A stretch of DNA of 64,000 nucleotides from Enterococcus timonensis (GCF_900104595.1 NZ_FNVY01000004.1:372001-436000); one strand, 5' to 3'. Shown: positions 1 to 11,255, counted from the stretch's first letter. Notes: generated by a model not told the origin, from the sequence alone. Program-made: numbers and translations.

Positions 1-2
1 AA

Positions 3-794
3 ATGAGGACCAAGCGCGTGTCTAAGTCATTTAAAAAAATTTTCTGGGTCTTTCTCATTAGCGGAAGCATGTTGATCCTGCTTAGTCCGTTAAAGACAGG
101 TCACACTCAGGAAGCCCCAGAAAAATTTAATGTGACAAATTTTCCTCAGATTCAAAAAAATCAAATTGGAGATTTTGTTCAGCGATTGAAAAAAGCCCGG
201 GACAATCAGTTGCCAACAATAGATGTCACTGATTGGCGCTTAATTTTAGTCAATCGCAATTATCCGATTACAAGTGAGCCAACGCATTTAACAACTTTTG
301 ATAATCGCCAAGTCGATGAGCGAATTATTCCTGAACTGACCGCCATGTTTACGGCAGCGTCCAATCAGCAGATTCAGTTAGAAGTGGTCTCGGCTTATCG
401 CTCGGTAGAATACCAGGCGAATTTATTTAATCAAAGTATTGAAAAAGCCAGCGCTGAAGGGATGACGCCAGAACAAGCCAAAGAAGAAGCGTTGCGTTAT
501 CGAACGGAGCCTGGAACTAGTGAGCATCACACAGGGTTAGCGATTGACGTCTTAGACCGCAATTGGTTAGCTCAAGGTGGATTACTAAGCGAAGATTACG
601 GTCAAACAGCTGGCGGAAAATGGTTGGCTGAAAATGTGGCGACATTTGGATTTATAATTCGTTATCCAGAAAATAAAATAAGTTCGACCTTTATTGAATA
701 CGAACCATGGCATTTGCGCTATGTCGGCGTTGAAAATGCAAAATATATGACGGAGCATCAATTAAGTTTAGAAGAATATTTAAGTCAAGGGTGA
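3..794 (+). CDS. D-alanyl-D-alanine carboxypeptidase, M15 (VanY) family
   Basis: Probably an exported peptidase that trims terminal D-Ala from peptidoglycan stem peptides. A basic N-terminus followed by a hydrophobic stretch (about residues 12-31) looks like a signal peptide or anchor. M15B signatures are visible: SAYRS near residue 130, SEHHTGLAIDV near 174-184 (zinc ligands His and Asp) and EPWHLRY near 234. The 263-aa length suits the family. Only two bases precede the ATG, so the start and any upstream RBS cannot be judged. A glucosaminidase gene follows 16 bp downstream, so the two probably form a wall-remodelling pair. Confidence 0.85.
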   Translation: MRTKRVSKSFKKIFWVFLISGSMLILLSPLKTGHTQEAPEKFNVTNFPQIQKNQIGDFVQRLKKARDNQLPTIDVTDWRLILVNRNYPITSEPTHLTTFDNRQVDERIIPELTAMFTAASNQQIQLEVVSAYRSVEYQANLFNQSIEKASAEGMTPEQAKEEALRYRTEPGTSEHHTGLAIDVLDRNWLAQGGLLSEDYGQTAGGKWLAENVATFGFIIRYPENKISSTFIEYEPWHLRYVGVENAKYMTEHQLSLEEYLSQG

Positions 795-810
795 CTTGTT
801 AGGAGGGATT

Positions 811-1491
811 ATGGTCAAAAAAAATAAAAAAAGGCGGCGGAGAAATAATTTCACGAAAAAAACGGATCGTGCGCGTCTGTCTACGCACTTTCTTATTACC
901 GTCTTAGTAGTTGTTTTAGTGGGCTTTATTGGTATTTATCAATTAGGGAAAAATATTCTTTCACCAAGTCCAACAGTTGTAGCCCAAAATGAAACCATTA
1001 CAACTCAAACTGATTTTATTAATGAACTGGCTCCTGCCGCCCAAGAGTTGCAGCAACAATATGGCGTTTTGCCTTCGATTATTTTGAGCCAAGCTATTTT
1101 AGAATCTGATTTTGGGAAAAGTCGTTTGGCAGCCGAGTTTCATAATTTATTTGGAATTAAAGCCGGAGACAATCAAGAAAAAGTGCATTTAGAAACTCAA
1201 GAATATTATGACGGCAAATGGGAAACTGTGACAGCGGACTTTCGGGTGTTTTCTAGCAACCAAGAAAGTTTAGCCGCCCACACTCAACTTTTTGTTAATG
1301 GAACCACTTGGAATCCTCAGCAATACGCCGATGTGCTGGTGGCAACCAACTATCAAGAAGCCGCCGCCGCTTTACAAACATCAGGCTATGCTACTGATCC
1401 TGATTACACACAAAAAATTATTCAAGTCATCGAGTCTTACGATTTGCAGCAATATGATCAAGCCAGCACCGCCACTTCCATTGTTGAATAA
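811..1491 (+). CDS. membrane-anchored glucosaminidase (GH73-type peptidoglycan hydrolase)
   Basis: Predicted N-acetylglucosaminidase cutting glycan strands of the wall. A very basic N-terminus (KKNKKRRRRNN) precedes one transmembrane segment near residues 28-50, giving a membrane anchor with an outside domain. The core LPSIILSQAILESDFGKS, with the likely catalytic Glu near residue 97, and the NLFGIK motif are typical of the glucosaminidase (LytG/Acm2) domain. No cell-wall binding repeats follow. I chose ATG 811 because AGGAGG lies at 801-806; the reading frame is open a little further up from a TTG with no RBS. Length is 226 aa. Confidence 0.85.
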   Translation: MVKKNKKRRRRNNFTKKTDRARLSTHFLITVLVVVLVGFIGIYQLGKNILSPSPTVVAQNETITTQTDFINELAPAAQELQQQYGVLPSIILSQAILESDFGKSRLAAEFHNLFGIKAGDNQEKVHLETQEYYDGKWETVTADFRVFSSNQESLAAHTQLFVNGTTWNPQQYADVLVATNYQEAAAALQTSGYATDPDYTQKIIQVIESYDLQQYDQASTATSIVE

Positions 1492-1506
1492 AGAAAGGGT
1501 GAGGAG

Positions 1507-2196
1507 ATGTCTGAAGAAAAATTTATCCCGGAAATTATGACGGAATTGCGCAAAGATATTATTCAAGTCCCAGATGTGATGCGTAGAGCTAGCGGTATTT
1601 TAATTTTTGGTAAACGGATCCGCTCGATTATTTTTACTACGGATATTGCGATTATTCGCAATACGAACGCTGATGCCGTGATTGCCGTTTATCCTTTTAC
1701 GCCGCATCCGGCGATTACAAAAAGTATTATTGAAGCTGCCGATATTCCTGTTTTCTCTGGCGTTGGTGGTGGCTTAACGCAAGGAAGTCGTTGCGCTTTT
1801 ATGAGTTTATTTGCCGAATCGCAAGGTTCAATTGGGGTTGTTTTAAATGCTCCTACCCCTCTTGAAACAGTGGAAATGGTAAATAACGTCGTAGATATTC
1901 CGATTATTAGCACAGTAACTAGTATTTTAACTCCGGTGGCTGAAAAAATTTCGGCTGGCGTGGCGATTTTAAATATTTCAGCTGGAAAAGATACCGTTGC
2001 AACAGTCAAACATTTCCGTAATCTGTATCCACAATTGCCAATCATTGCTACTGGCGGTAATACGGATGAACAAATTTGTAATACAATTGCTGCTGGAGCC
2101 AATGCGGTGACTTACACGCCACCATCTAATGGAGAATTATTCGCCAAAAAAATGGAGAAATATCGTAAAACAGAACAAGATGATGCTAAAAAATAA
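1507..2196 (+). CDS. conserved TIM-barrel-like protein of uncertain function
   Basis: A 229-aa soluble protein with features of a beta/alpha barrel: repeated hydrophobic strands followed by glycines (PVFSGVGGGLTQG near 78-90, PIIATGGNTDE near 178-188, AAGANAVTYTPPS near 194-206). I recognise it as a conserved family often labelled 'hydrolase' in lactic acid bacteria, but I know of no demonstrated substrate. The phosphate-binding-like glycine loops near the C-terminus suggest a phosphorylated ligand (inference). It has the RBS GAGGAG just upstream, lies 15 bp after the glucosaminidase gene and is closed by a terminator at 2231-2259. Confidence 0.6.
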   Translation: MSEEKFIPEIMTELRKDIIQVPDVMRRASGILIFGKRIRSIIFTTDIAIIRNTNADAVIAVYPFTPHPAITKSIIEAADIPVFSGVGGGLTQGSRCAFMSLFAESQGSIGVVLNAPTPLETVEMVNNVVDIPIISTVTSILTPVAEKISAGVAILNISAGKDTVATVKHFRNLYPQLPIIATGGNTDEQICNTIAAGANAVTYTPPSNGELFAKKMEKYRKTEQDDAKK

Positions 2197-2230
2197 AAAT
2201 GCGCCAAAAATTTTTAAAGTAAAAAGTTAA

Positions 2231-2259
2231 AAAACTGCCGAGAAGTCGGCGGTTTTTTT
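2231..2259 (+). terminator. rho-independent terminator after the TIM-barrel gene
   Basis: A 9-bp stem (AACTGCCGA pairing with TCGGCGGTT, one G-U pair) with a GAAG loop is followed by seven Ts. It closes the first three-gene block before xpt. Confidence 0.85.
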
Positions 2260-2359
2260 GAAAAACTTGCCAATTTTTTTTCCTAGTGTTTAAATAGAAT
2301 AATAGAATTTAAAGAAATTTTAAGATAGTAGCAAAAAAAATTCGCTGAAACTTTGGTGA

Positions 2360-4097
<1,738 letters not shown>

Positions 4098-4101
4098 AAA
4101 C

Positions 4102-5397
4102 ATGTTAAGTCGGTATACAAAAGACGCGATGGGCAACATTTGGACGGATGAAAATCGTTATCAAGCTTGGCTAGAAGTTGAAATTTTAGCAGTGGAAGCT
4201 TGGGCCGAACTTGGAGAAATTCCCGAAAGCGACGCCAAAAAAATTCGCGAAAATGCTTCTTTTGACGTGGACAGAATTGTTGAACTGGAAGAACAAACTC
4301 GCCATGATGTAGTGGCTTTTACGCGAGCAGTTTCTGAAAAATTAGGGCCAGAAAAAAAATGGGTTCACTACGGTTTAACATCGACGGACGTTGTGGATAC
4401 GGCTTACGGCTATTTGTACAAACAAGCGAATGCTATTATTTTAGATGATTTAGAAAAATTTTTAGAAGTCTTGAAAGAAAAAGCTTTAACTTATAAATAC
4501 ACAGTGACCATGGGCCGGACTCACGGTGTTCATGCGGAACCTACGACATTTGGTTTGAAAATTGCTACTTGGTATTCAGAAATGAAACGCAATATTGAAC
4601 GATTTAAAGCTGCCGCCAAAGGAATTGAAGCCGGAAAAATTTCTGGGGCAGTGGGAACTTTTGCGAACATTCCGCCTTTTGTAGAAGAATATGTTTGCGA
4701 ACATTTAGGTCTTACACCACAAGAAATTTCTACACAAGTTTTGCCGCGGGATCTTCATGCGGAATACATTGCGACGATTGCTTTAATTGGCACTTCGATT
4801 GAACGTTTCGCTACTGAAATTCGTTCTTTGCAAAAATCAGAAACCCGCGAAGTAGAAGAATTTTTCGCTAAAGGACAAAAAGGCTCATCGGCGATGCCTC
4901 ATAAACGTAATCCCATTGGCTCAGAAAATTTAACAGGATTAGCTCGTGTTTTGCGTGGTCACGTGATAACAGCCTACGAGGACGTAGCGCTATGGCATGA
5001 ACGAGATATTTCTCATTCCTCAGCGGAGCGAATTATTATGCCGGACTCGACCATTTTAATTGATTATATGTTGCAAAGAGTCACTAACATCATTAAAAAT
5101 CTGACGGTTTTTCCTGAAAAAATGCGGGAAAATATGGACGATACATTTGGTTTAATTTATTCCCAAAGAGTTTTATTGAAATTAATTGACCATGGATTGT
5201 CTCGTGAAGAAGCTTATGATTTAGTTCAACCGCAAACGGCGATTAGTTGGGATCAACAAACTTCTTTTGAAAAATTAATTCGGCAAGATGAAACTATTGG
5301 CAAACTTTTGAGTTCGGAAGAAATTACCGAAGCTTTCGATTATCATTGGCATTTAACACGGGTGGATGAAATTTTTCATCGCGTTGGTTTAGATTAA
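4102..5397 (+). CDS. purB: adenylosuccinate lyase
   Basis: Catalyses two steps of purine synthesis: SAICAR to AICAR, and adenylosuccinate to AMP. Full-length at 431 aa. The N-terminal [14 protein letters not shown], the [12 protein letters not shown] region near 140-151 (catalytic His) and the fumarase/ASL superfamily signature [10 protein letters not shown] near 263-272 are all present. It starts 4 bases after purK with GGAGTG upstream, so it is co-transcribed with xpt and purK. Its stop overlaps the next start by one base. Confidence 0.95.
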   Translation: MLSRYTKDAMGNIWTDENRYQAWLEVEILAVEAWAELGEIPESDAKKIRENASFDVDRIVELEEQTRHDVVAFTRAVSEKLGPEKKWVHYGLTSTDVVDTAYGYLYKQANAIILDDLEKFLEVLKEKALTYKYTVTMGRTHGVHAEPTTFGLKIATWYSEMKRNIERFKAAAKGIEAGKISGAVGTFANIPPFVEEYVCEHLGLTPQEISTQVLPRDLHAEYIATIALIGTSIERFATEIRSLQKSETREVEEFFAKGQKGSSAMPHKRNPIGSENLTGLARVLRGHVITAYEDVALWHERDISHSSAERIIMPDSTILIDYMLQRVTNIIKNLTVFPEKMRENMDDTFGLIYSQRVLLKLIDHGLSREEAYDLVQPQTAISWDQQTSFEKLIRQDETIGKLLSSEEITEAFDYHWHLTRVDEIFHRVGLD

Positions 5398-5873
5398 TGG
5401 GGGCAGCTTTGGAAAGTTGGTTGTTTGTTGGCGTTATTGCCCTAATTGCTTTTTTAGGAAAAAATCAAAGTTTGTTAATTGCTGCTGGTGTCGTTTTAAT
5501 TATCAAAATTATTCCGCAAAACGAAAAAATTTTCCAACTGGTGCAAGCTAAAGGAATTAATTGGGGCGTGACGATTATTTCCATCGCCATTTTGGTTCCC
5601 ATTGCCACGGGTGACATTACGTTTACCGATTTATGGAATGCTTTTAAATCACCAATCGGTTGGGTCGCTATTTTTTGTGGAATTCTGGTGGCCTTACTAT
5701 CGGCCAAAGGGGTCAACTTGATTGCCGAAAGCCCAGAAGTTACGGTGGCGCTAGTTTTAGGGACAATTATCGGCGTTGTTTTCTTAAAAGGAATCGCTGC
5801 TGGTCCCGTGATTGCTGCCGGTTTAACTTATTGGTTGATGCAAATTATTTTAACCATTGCTGGTAAATTTTAA
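5397..5873 (+). CDS. UPF0756 (DUF441) membrane protein
   Basis: Small integral membrane protein of 158 aa with about four hydrophobic segments (roughly residues 5-38, 50-72, 85-105 and 115-155), rich in Ile, Val, Gly and Ala. It matches the DUF441/UPF0756 family, whose function is not known to me. The ATG shares one base with the purB stop (TAATG), so expression is probably coupled to purB. A strong hairpin follows at once. Confidence 0.75.
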   Translation: MGAALESWLFVGVIALIAFLGKNQSLLIAAGVVLIIKIIPQNEKIFQLVQAKGINWGVTIISIAILVPIATGDITFTDLWNAFKSPIGWVAIFCGILVALLSAKGVNLIAESPEVTVALVLGTIIGVVFLKGIAAGPVIAAGLTYWLMQIILTIAGKF

Positions 5874-5879
5874 AAAAAA

Positions 5880-5945
5880 TAATCGTCTGTGAACTGGATT
5901 CCAAAAGTAAATTTTGGAAAGTCAGTTCAACGGACGATTTTTTAG
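5880..5945. terminator. bidirectional terminator between purB operon and SRPBCC gene
   Basis: A long stem starts AATCGTCTGTGAACTG and ends CAGTTCAACGGACGATT, with a TTCCAAAA/TTTTGGAA inner stem and a T-run at 5938-5943. On the minus strand an A/T-rich tail lets it also end the SRPBCC gene at 5942. Confidence 0.85.
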
Positions 5946-6412
5946 TTGCTTAAAATTTCTTGGTAACTTTTAGCAATAGTATCAAATTTTTCTTGATCAA
6001 AAGTGTAATCTTCTTTGAGACAATTTTGCTTTAAATGCTGAATTTGTAACGTCCAACCAGCCAGATCTTTTACTAAATCTGGAAAAGTCGTCGGAATAAT
6101 TTCTTGAAAGGTGAGTTGGACGAGTTTTTTTTCAACCGGGGCAATTTTAAAAGCGACCGTTGCTTCGGCCCAAGAATACTTGATGGCGTACGGCGCATCG
6201 TATAAAAGCAAACTCATCTCTTCTTTAATTCCATTAGCGGAAAAAAATAATTGCTGACTATCCGGCAAATTGTTAGCTTGGATTTCCGGAAACCATTTTT
6301 TATAGCCGGCGGTGGTCGAAATAAGATCCCACAGCTCTTCTTTAGTGGTGGTGATGTTTTCGACGATTGTTAAATTAATGGTGTTACTGTTTTTTTGTAA
6401 TTGAAAAGTCAT
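5942..6412 (-). CDS. SRPBCC / AHSA1-like domain protein
   Basis: A 156-aa single-domain protein. TTKEELWDLISTTAGYKKWFPEI (residues 23-45) is the characteristic start of START-like SRPBCC (activator of Hsp90 ATPase-like) folds that bind hydrophobic ligands in a cavity. The ligand is unknown. I placed the start at 6412 because GGAGG lies just before it on the minus strand; the longer open frame to 6490 has no RBS. Single gene between terminators. Confidence 0.7.
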   Translation of the reverse strand: MTFQLQKNSNTINLTIVENITTTKEELWDLISTTAGYKKWFPEIQANNLPDSQQLFFSANGIKEEMSLLLYDAPYAIKYSWAEATVAFKIAPVEKKLVQLTFQEIIPTTFPDLVKDLAGWTLQIQHLKQNCLKEDYTFDQEKFDTIAKSYQEILSN

Positions 6413-6491
6413 TTTATCCTCCCAAGGTGCAACGTACTGTAAGCGAATCCACCCTAAATTATCGCACCAAAAAAAAACTTTGTCAAACAAA

Positions 6492-6605
6492 GGATGTGTT
6501 TTGAACGGTTAATGGCGCAGAAAATTAGGGAAATGGTGAATGACTGCAAAGCAGGTAGTAGGCATTTCATCTATTTTCCAAGCCATTGTTCAAAACACAC
6601 CGTCC
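6492..6605. repeat. long imperfect palindrome
   Basis: TGTGTTTTGAAC at 6495-6506 is exactly complementary to GTTCAAAACACA at 6588-6599. The arms extend inward (TAATGGC against GCCATT) and outward (GGA against TCC), and weaker pairing continues inside (GGAAATGGTGAATG against CATTTCATCTATTTTCC). It has no long T-run and no ORF. It could be a structured RNA, a terminator remnant or a small miniature element. Confidence 0.5.
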
Positions 6606-6614
6606 AAAACATGA

Positions 6615-6648
6615 TAAAAAAAGCATCCAGCTGGATGCTTTTTTTATC
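6615..6648 (-). terminator. terminator of the amino-acid ABC operon
   Basis: AAAGCATCCAG pairs with CTGGATGCTTT with essentially no loop, flanked by A and T runs on both sides. On the minus strand it ends the permease gene, whose stop codon lies in the T/A-rich flank. Confidence 0.85.
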
Positions 6649-7309
6649 GTTGGTAGATCCAATTTCGTGAAAGCCATTTGGAAAAAAGAGACAGGGCAAA
6701 GTTGATTAAGAAATAAACGACAGCTAGTAAGGCGTACAAAATAAATACTTGTTGCAATGCATAATAGCGGCCCATCAGAATTTGTGCTTTGCCGGTGAAA
6801 TCTTGAATGGCAATAACTGAATATAATAATGAAGTATCTTTAATGACGGTTGTAAATTGTGAAATAATCGCTGGCAACATCGCCCGAAACGCTTGCGGTA
6901 AGACGATGTAAAATAACGATTGAAGTTCGGTCATCCCTTGAGAGCGTGCTGCTTCCGTTTGTCCAACGGCGACAGCATTTAAACCACCGCGCAAAATTTC
7001 TCCAACAGCCGCTGAGGTGAAAATAGTAAAACTGACAATACCCGCGGGATAGGAGTTTAATTTAAATAAAATGAAGACGACATAAATCCATAACAGATTG
7101 GGAATGTTGCGGACAATTTCAATATAAGTTGTCGCTAGAAATTTCAGTGGGCGAGGTCCGTTATTTTTCAAAACGCCTAAAATCGTTCCAAAAATAATAC
7201 TAAGAAAGATGGCCGCAACTGAAATTAGCAAAGTCGTTTGTAATCCTTCAAAGAGGAAGGAGAGATTATTTCTGGTGAATAAAGCTTGCATGTTCTCGCT
7301 AAAAGTCAT
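6644..7309 (-). CDS. polar amino-acid ABC transporter permease (GlnP/HisM type)
   Basis: Membrane permease subunit of an uptake ABC transporter, probably for glutamine, glutamate or another polar amino acid. At least five hydrophobic segments are seen. The EAA loop that docks the ATPase is clear (GQTEAARSQGMTELQSLFYIVLPQAFRAMLP, written here as one family motif spanning about residues 129-159). I prefer the start at 7309 (MTFSENMQ) because AGGAAGG sits 9 bases upstream of it but directly abuts the earlier ATG at 7318. It is the last gene of a four-gene minus-strand operon. Confidence 0.88.
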   Translation of the reverse strand: MTFSENMQALFTRNNLSFLFEGLQTTLLISVAAIFLSIIFGTILGVLKNNGPRPLKFLATTYIEIVRNIPNLLWIYVVFILFKLNSYPAGIVSFTIFTSAAVGEILRGGLNAVAVGQTEAARSQGMTELQSLFYIVLPQAFRAMLPAIISQFTTVIKDTSLLYSVIAIQDFTGKAQILMGRYYALQQVFILYALLAVVYFLINFALSLFSKWLSRNWIYQR

Positions 7310-7323
7310 CACATTCATCCTTC

Positions 7324-8034
7324 CTAGTAGGCATTTTTATTTTTAGCTTCGAAGCGACTGGCCAAGCGCGCCAATGGGAAGCATAAAATAAAATAGAGTA
7401 AACCGGCGAAAATAAATGCAGGTCCGTAATACAAATTATATCCTGACCAAGAATTAGCCATAAACATAATATCTGGACCAGCCACTAAGGCCACCAGCGA
7501 AGTATTTTTAATTAATGACACCACTTGGTTGGTAAATGGAGGTAAAAAGTAGCGCCAAGCTTGCGGCAAAATAATTTCCCGCATTGTTTTTAAATAAGAG
7601 AGCCCTTGAGATAACGCGGCTTCACTTTGTCCTTTTGGCACAGCAACGATCCCGGTACGAATTACTTCAGCCACGTAGGCGCCGTGATAAATGCCGACAC
7701 ACAAAATACCAATTGTGGAAACTTCTAAGACAATGCCGAAAAGTGGCAAGCCAAAATAAACAAAAAAGATTTGAATTAAGAGGGGGGTATTTTGGAAAAA
7801 TTCTACATAGACTCGTGCAAGACCAGTTAAAAATTTATTTCTGGAAGAAGCCATGACGCCGAAAATAATGCCCAGGGCCACTGCTAAAATTAAGGCGCCG
7901 ACAGAAATTTTAACGGTGTATAAAAAAGCGCCCCAAAAAACGCCTTGGTCTTGCCATAATGCTTCCCATTTGTAACCAGCCATGGGGCCATCGCCGGAAA
8001 AAGGATTACTTAAAGCAACAATTGTTGGTAACAT
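7324..8034 (-). CDS. polar amino-acid ABC transporter permease (GlnM type)
   Basis: Second permease subunit, 236 aa, paired with the permease ending at 6644 as a heterodimer. It has an N-terminal extension, five or so membrane segments and an EAA motif (GQSEAALSQGLSYLKTMREI near 135-154, followed by ILPQAWRYFLPP). The start overlaps the stop of the solute-binding lipoprotein gene by one base, so translation is coupled. Substrate is inferred from the family only. Confidence 0.88.
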   Translation of the reverse strand: MLPTIVALSNPFSGDGPMAGYKWEALWQDQGVFWGAFLYTVKISVGALILAVALGIIFGVMASSRNKFLTGLARVYVEFFQNTPLLIQIFFVYFGLPLFGIVLEVSTIGILCVGIYHGAYVAEVIRTGIVAVPKGQSEAALSQGLSYLKTMREIILPQAWRYFLPPFTNQVVSLIKNTSLVALVAGPDIMFMANSWSGYNLYYGPAFIFAGLLYFILCFPLARLASRFEAKNKNAY

Positions 8035-8846
8035 TAGTCATCCTCCTCCGTCACATTTTGAATATTCCATTTGGAAAGTAATTCTTCCATCGTACCATCT
8101 TGAATAAATTCATTGACGGCATTGTCTAAAACTTCGGCCAGTTCTGTATTTCCTAAAGAAGAAGTGACACCATATTGCTGCGGTGCAAAACCAATGTCTA
8201 AAATTTCTGTTTCATCATCGACATAACCAGTTAAAATTGATTTATCGCCCGAAAAAGCGGCGATTCGTTTGGAAGTTAAAGCCAGCTTAAGCATCGGGTA
8301 AGGACCAAATTCTAGAAATTCAAAAGTTAAATTATCAGGTTCTCCTTGGGCTTCAATGGATTGTTTAGTGGTGGCAGATTGGGCGACGCCAATGACTTGC
8401 TTATCTAAAGAAGCTAAATCAGTAAAACCATCTTCTTTGCGGACGAGAAAACCGACTTCATCGGTATAATATGGCGGCGTAAAATGAAAACTTTTTCTCC
8501 GGTCTTCAGTAATAGTAAAAGTCGCAATTACAAGATCCACTTCACCATTATCTAACAAAGGTCCACGAGTTTTAGCCGTCACACCAACAAATTCAACATT
8601 TTTTTCAGAGCCGGTAATTTTTTCAGCCAGTTTGCGACCAAGATCGACTTCCATTCCTTCCATTTGACCTGTATCAGGATCTTCAAAGCCAAAATTTGGA
8701 ACATCGAGTTTCACGCCAACTCTTAAAACGCCCCGTTCACGAATACTATCTGGAGTAATGACAGAAGTGGTTGACGTTTCGCTTGAACAGCCAGCAAAGG
8801 TAAATAAAAGCAGTCCTAGGAGCAGCGGCCAGAATATTTTTTTCAT
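8034..8846 (-). CDS. amino-acid-binding lipoprotein of ABC transporter
   Basis: Extracellular solute-binding protein, 270 aa, of the family 3 type used for glutamine/glutamate/aspartate uptake. A lipobox (LLFTFAGC, Cys 19) shows that it is a lipid-anchored protein. Family features: RGVLRVGVKLDVPNFG near 39-54, EGMEVDLGRKLAEKI near 64-78, DLVIATFTITEDRR near 103-116 and the C-terminal TMEELLSKWNI. RBS AGGAGC precedes the ATG. It lies between the ATPase and the first permease. Confidence 0.9.
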   Translation of the reverse strand: MKKIFWPLLLGLLLFTFAGCSSETSTTSVITPDSIRERGVLRVGVKLDVPNFGFEDPDTGQMEGMEVDLGRKLAEKITGSEKNVEFVGVTAKTRGPLLDNGEVDLVIATFTITEDRRKSFHFTPPYYTDEVGFLVRKEDGFTDLASLDKQVIGVAQSATTKQSIEAQGEPDNLTFEFLEFGPYPMLKLALTSKRIAAFSGDKSILTGYVDDETEILDIGFAPQQYGVTSSLGNTELAEVLDNAVNEFIQDGTMEELLSKWNIQNVTEEDD

Positions 8847-8859
8847 CAGGTGCTCCTTT

Positions 8860-9588
8860 CTATTTATGCAAAATTTTACTTAAGAAGCTAGACACTCGTT
8901 CCCCTTGATCTTCGGTGAAAAATTTCTCCGGTGGGGCAACAGCTTCGATTTTTCCATCAGCCATAAAAACAATTTTGTCCGCTACTTCCCGCGCAAAACC
9001 CATTTCGTGGGTAACAACGACCATGGTGATGTTCATCTCGGATAGATCAATCATTACATCAAGTACTTCTTGAATCATTTCTGGATCTAGCGCAGAAGTC
9101 GGTTCATCAAATAAAATAACTTCTGGATGCATATTCAGTGCGCGAGCGATGGCAACGCGTTGTTGTTGACCGCCAGATAATTGGCTTGGATAAGCATCTG
9201 CTTTATCTAAAAGTCCGATGCGGTCTAAATATTCGCGCCCGGTTTTTTCAGCTTCGGCTTTTTTGACGCCTTTTACTTTAATCGGCGCTAACGTTAAATT
9301 TTCTAAAACAGTTTTATGCGCGTACAAATTAAAATTTTGGAAAACCATTTGAATATTGGCGCGAATTTTATTAATCGGCGCTTTTTTTTCAGTAATATCA
9401 ACACCGTCAATTAAAATACTACCATCGGAGACTGTTTCTAATTTGTTCATACAACGAATCAATGTGGATTTACCGGAACCACTTGGCCCAATAATCACCA
9501 CTTTTTCCCCGTCAGCTATGGAAAGGTCAATGTCTTTGAGCACATGATGGTCGCCATAATATTTATTTACTTTGTTTAATTCAATCAT
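8860..9588 (-). CDS. amino-acid ABC transporter ATP-binding protein
   Basis: ATPase driving the adjacent permeases, 242 aa. Walker A GPSGSGKST (near 34-42), the Q-loop QMVFQNFNL, the ABC signature LSGGQQQR and Walker B VILFDEPTSALDP are all present, as is the switch His in VVVTHEMGFA. The ATG at 9588 is preferred over the TTG one codon earlier. This is the first gene of the operon, with a good promoter at 9704-9733. Confidence 0.93.
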   Translation of the reverse strand: MIELNKVNKYYGDHHVLKDIDLSIADGEKVVIIGPSGSGKSTLIRCMNKLETVSDGSILIDGVDITEKKAPINKIRANIQMVFQNFNLYAHKTVLENLTLAPIKVKGVKKAEAEKTGREYLDRIGLLDKADAYPSQLSGGQQQRVAIARALNMHPEVILFDEPTSALDPEMIQEVLDVMIDLSEMNITMVVVTHEMGFAREVADKIVFMADGKIEAVAPPEKFFTEDQGERVSSFLSKILHK

Positions 9589-9703
9589 CAAATCATCCTT
9601 TCTAGGGGTACTTCTTTTAATTTTAACAAATCAAAATTTAAAATAGCAACTTTTTTTTGAAAAGATTGCTTAAAAATGAAAAAAAACGGTATTGGTAAGA
9701 AAA

Positions 9704-9733
9704 TTATAGCAGACATTTGAAGATTAGGTCAAA
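9704..9733 (-). promoter_or_regulatory. sigma-A-type promoter of the ABC transporter operon
   Basis: Read on the minus strand, TTGACC (9733-9728) and TATAAT (9709-9704) are separated by 18 bases. The start point would lie about 110 bases before the ATPase ATG. I see no obvious riboswitch or T-box core in that leader. Confidence 0.75.
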
Positions 9734-9860
9734 CAATTCATGTGAGGTTTTCTGACATCAACAGATTTTGTTTGGAAAACGACAGCAGAATTTGCGCATT
9801 TAAAAAAATTGTGAGAAAATCAGCAAGAAGAAAATTTGCTGAGAATTAAAGGAGATTTTT

Positions 9861-11216
9861 ATGAAGCATATGTCAAAAACTAAAAAAATTATTTTAAGCA
9901 TTGTCGCTTTGGTCACTTTACTGGCTGGAGTGGGCTGTGCCTATGCCGTGAGTGCGGTGAAAAAAGCCAATCAAACAGTCGATGAAATTTATGAATCTGT
10001 CGATCGAGAAAAACCGGTGGATAATAATGACAAGCCGGTTAATTTTGAAGCGACGGAACCATTTTCTATTTTATTATTAGGTGTGGACACCGGTGGCTTA
10101 GGCCGCGAAGACCAAGGTCGTTCGGATACGATGATGGTGGTAACGATTAATCCGGAGCAAAAAAAATCAACGATTATTAGTTTGGATCGGGACATTTACA
10201 CGCAAATTGTTGGGCACGGAACTTATGACAAATTAAATCATGCTTACGCTTTTGGTGGCGTCGGGATGGCGATGGATTCAGTGGAAGCTTTGCTAGATAT
10301 TCCAATCAATCATTATTTAACGATTAATTTGCAAGGATTTGCTGATTTAGTAGATGCTGTGGGTGGCATTACGGTGGACAATCAATATCATTTTGAATTG
10401 GACGGCGTGGAGCTTTATCCAGGCAAACAAGATCTTGACGGCACCCAAGCATTGTCTTATGCCAGATTCCGTAAATACAACGCATCAACTGGTATGGGCG
10501 ATCCTGAAGGGGATATCGGCCGGCAACGTCGGCAACGTGAAGTGATTGAAGCGATTGTCAAAAAAATATTGTCCTTCAATTCCATTTCCCGTTACGAAGA
10601 TATTTTAGCGGCCGTGCAAAAAAATACGAAAACCGATCTCGTTTGGAATGATATGTTGAATATTGTTCAAGGATACACGGGCGCGGCTAACAATATTGAG
10701 CCTCTTCAATTGGAAGGCGAAGGCGTGATGATGGATGCTATTTATTATCAAAAATTGTATCCTGATAAATTGCTAACCATTCAAAATCAATTGAAAAATC
10801 AACTAGATTTACCAGAAGCTACCGAGTTGAATCGAAGCCATTATGCCGACAATCAATTTTACGGCGAAGGGACGACGGAAGAAAGCTCGGCAACCGAAGA
10901 AGAACGGCAGGCTGCTCTTGAAAATACCGACACGGAGGACTCGGACACTGATTGGCAAGACGACGATGATGTAAATAGTAATAATAGTTGGAGCGATGAA
11001 GGCAATCAAGGAGACGGTGGTCAAACAACACCATCAAGCACGACTCCGCCAAGTACAACTCCATCAAGTTCAACGCCGCCAGAGACCACGCCATCGGAGA
11101 CGACTCCGTCAAGTAGCACACCAGAGAGCGAAACTCCGCCGGAAAGTTCAACCACACCCGAGACTCCAGTGGAAGAAACACCATCGTCCTCAGAACCAAC
11201 TGCAGAAAATCCTTAA
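9861..11216 (+). CDS. LytR-CpsA-Psr (LCP) family wall-polymer ligase with Ser/Thr/Pro tail
   Basis: LCP enzymes transfer undecaprenyl-phosphate-linked polymers (teichoic acids, capsule) onto peptidoglycan outside the membrane. Residues 8-30 form one transmembrane anchor. The LCP core has FSILLLGVDTGG (near 69-80), GRSDTMMVVTINP, SLDRDIYTQI and KLNHAYAFGG with its conserved Asp and Arg residues, and QALSYARFRK (near 196-205). After about residue 320 the chain turns acidic and then into a run of TTPSS, TTPPS, SSTPE units to the end, probably a flexible wall-spanning stalk. RBS AGGAG precedes ATG 9861. Psr-like paralogs are common in enterococci. Closed by a terminator. Confidence 0.9.
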   Translation: MKHMSKTKKIILSIVALVTLLAGVGCAYAVSAVKKANQTVDEIYESVDREKPVDNNDKPVNFEATEPFSILLLGVDTGGLGREDQGRSDTMMVVTINPEQKKSTIISLDRDIYTQIVGHGTYDKLNHAYAFGGVGMAMDSVEALLDIPINHYLTINLQGFADLVDAVGGITVDNQYHFELDGVELYPGKQDLDGTQALSYARFRKYNASTGMGDPEGDIGRQRRQREVIEAIVKKILSFNSISRYEDILAAVQKNTKTDLVWNDMLNIVQGYTGAANNIEPLQLEGEGVMMDAIYYQKLYPDKLLTIQNQLKNQLDLPEATELNRSHYADNQFYGEGTTEESSATEEERQAALENTDTEDSDTDWQDDDDVNSNNSWSDEGNQGDGGQTTPSSTTPPSTTPSSSTPPETTPSETTPSSSTPESETPPESSTTPETPVEETPSSSEPTAENP

Positions 11217-11255
11217 AAAATTAAGCAGTAGCGAAAAAAATAAATTTCAAATATG

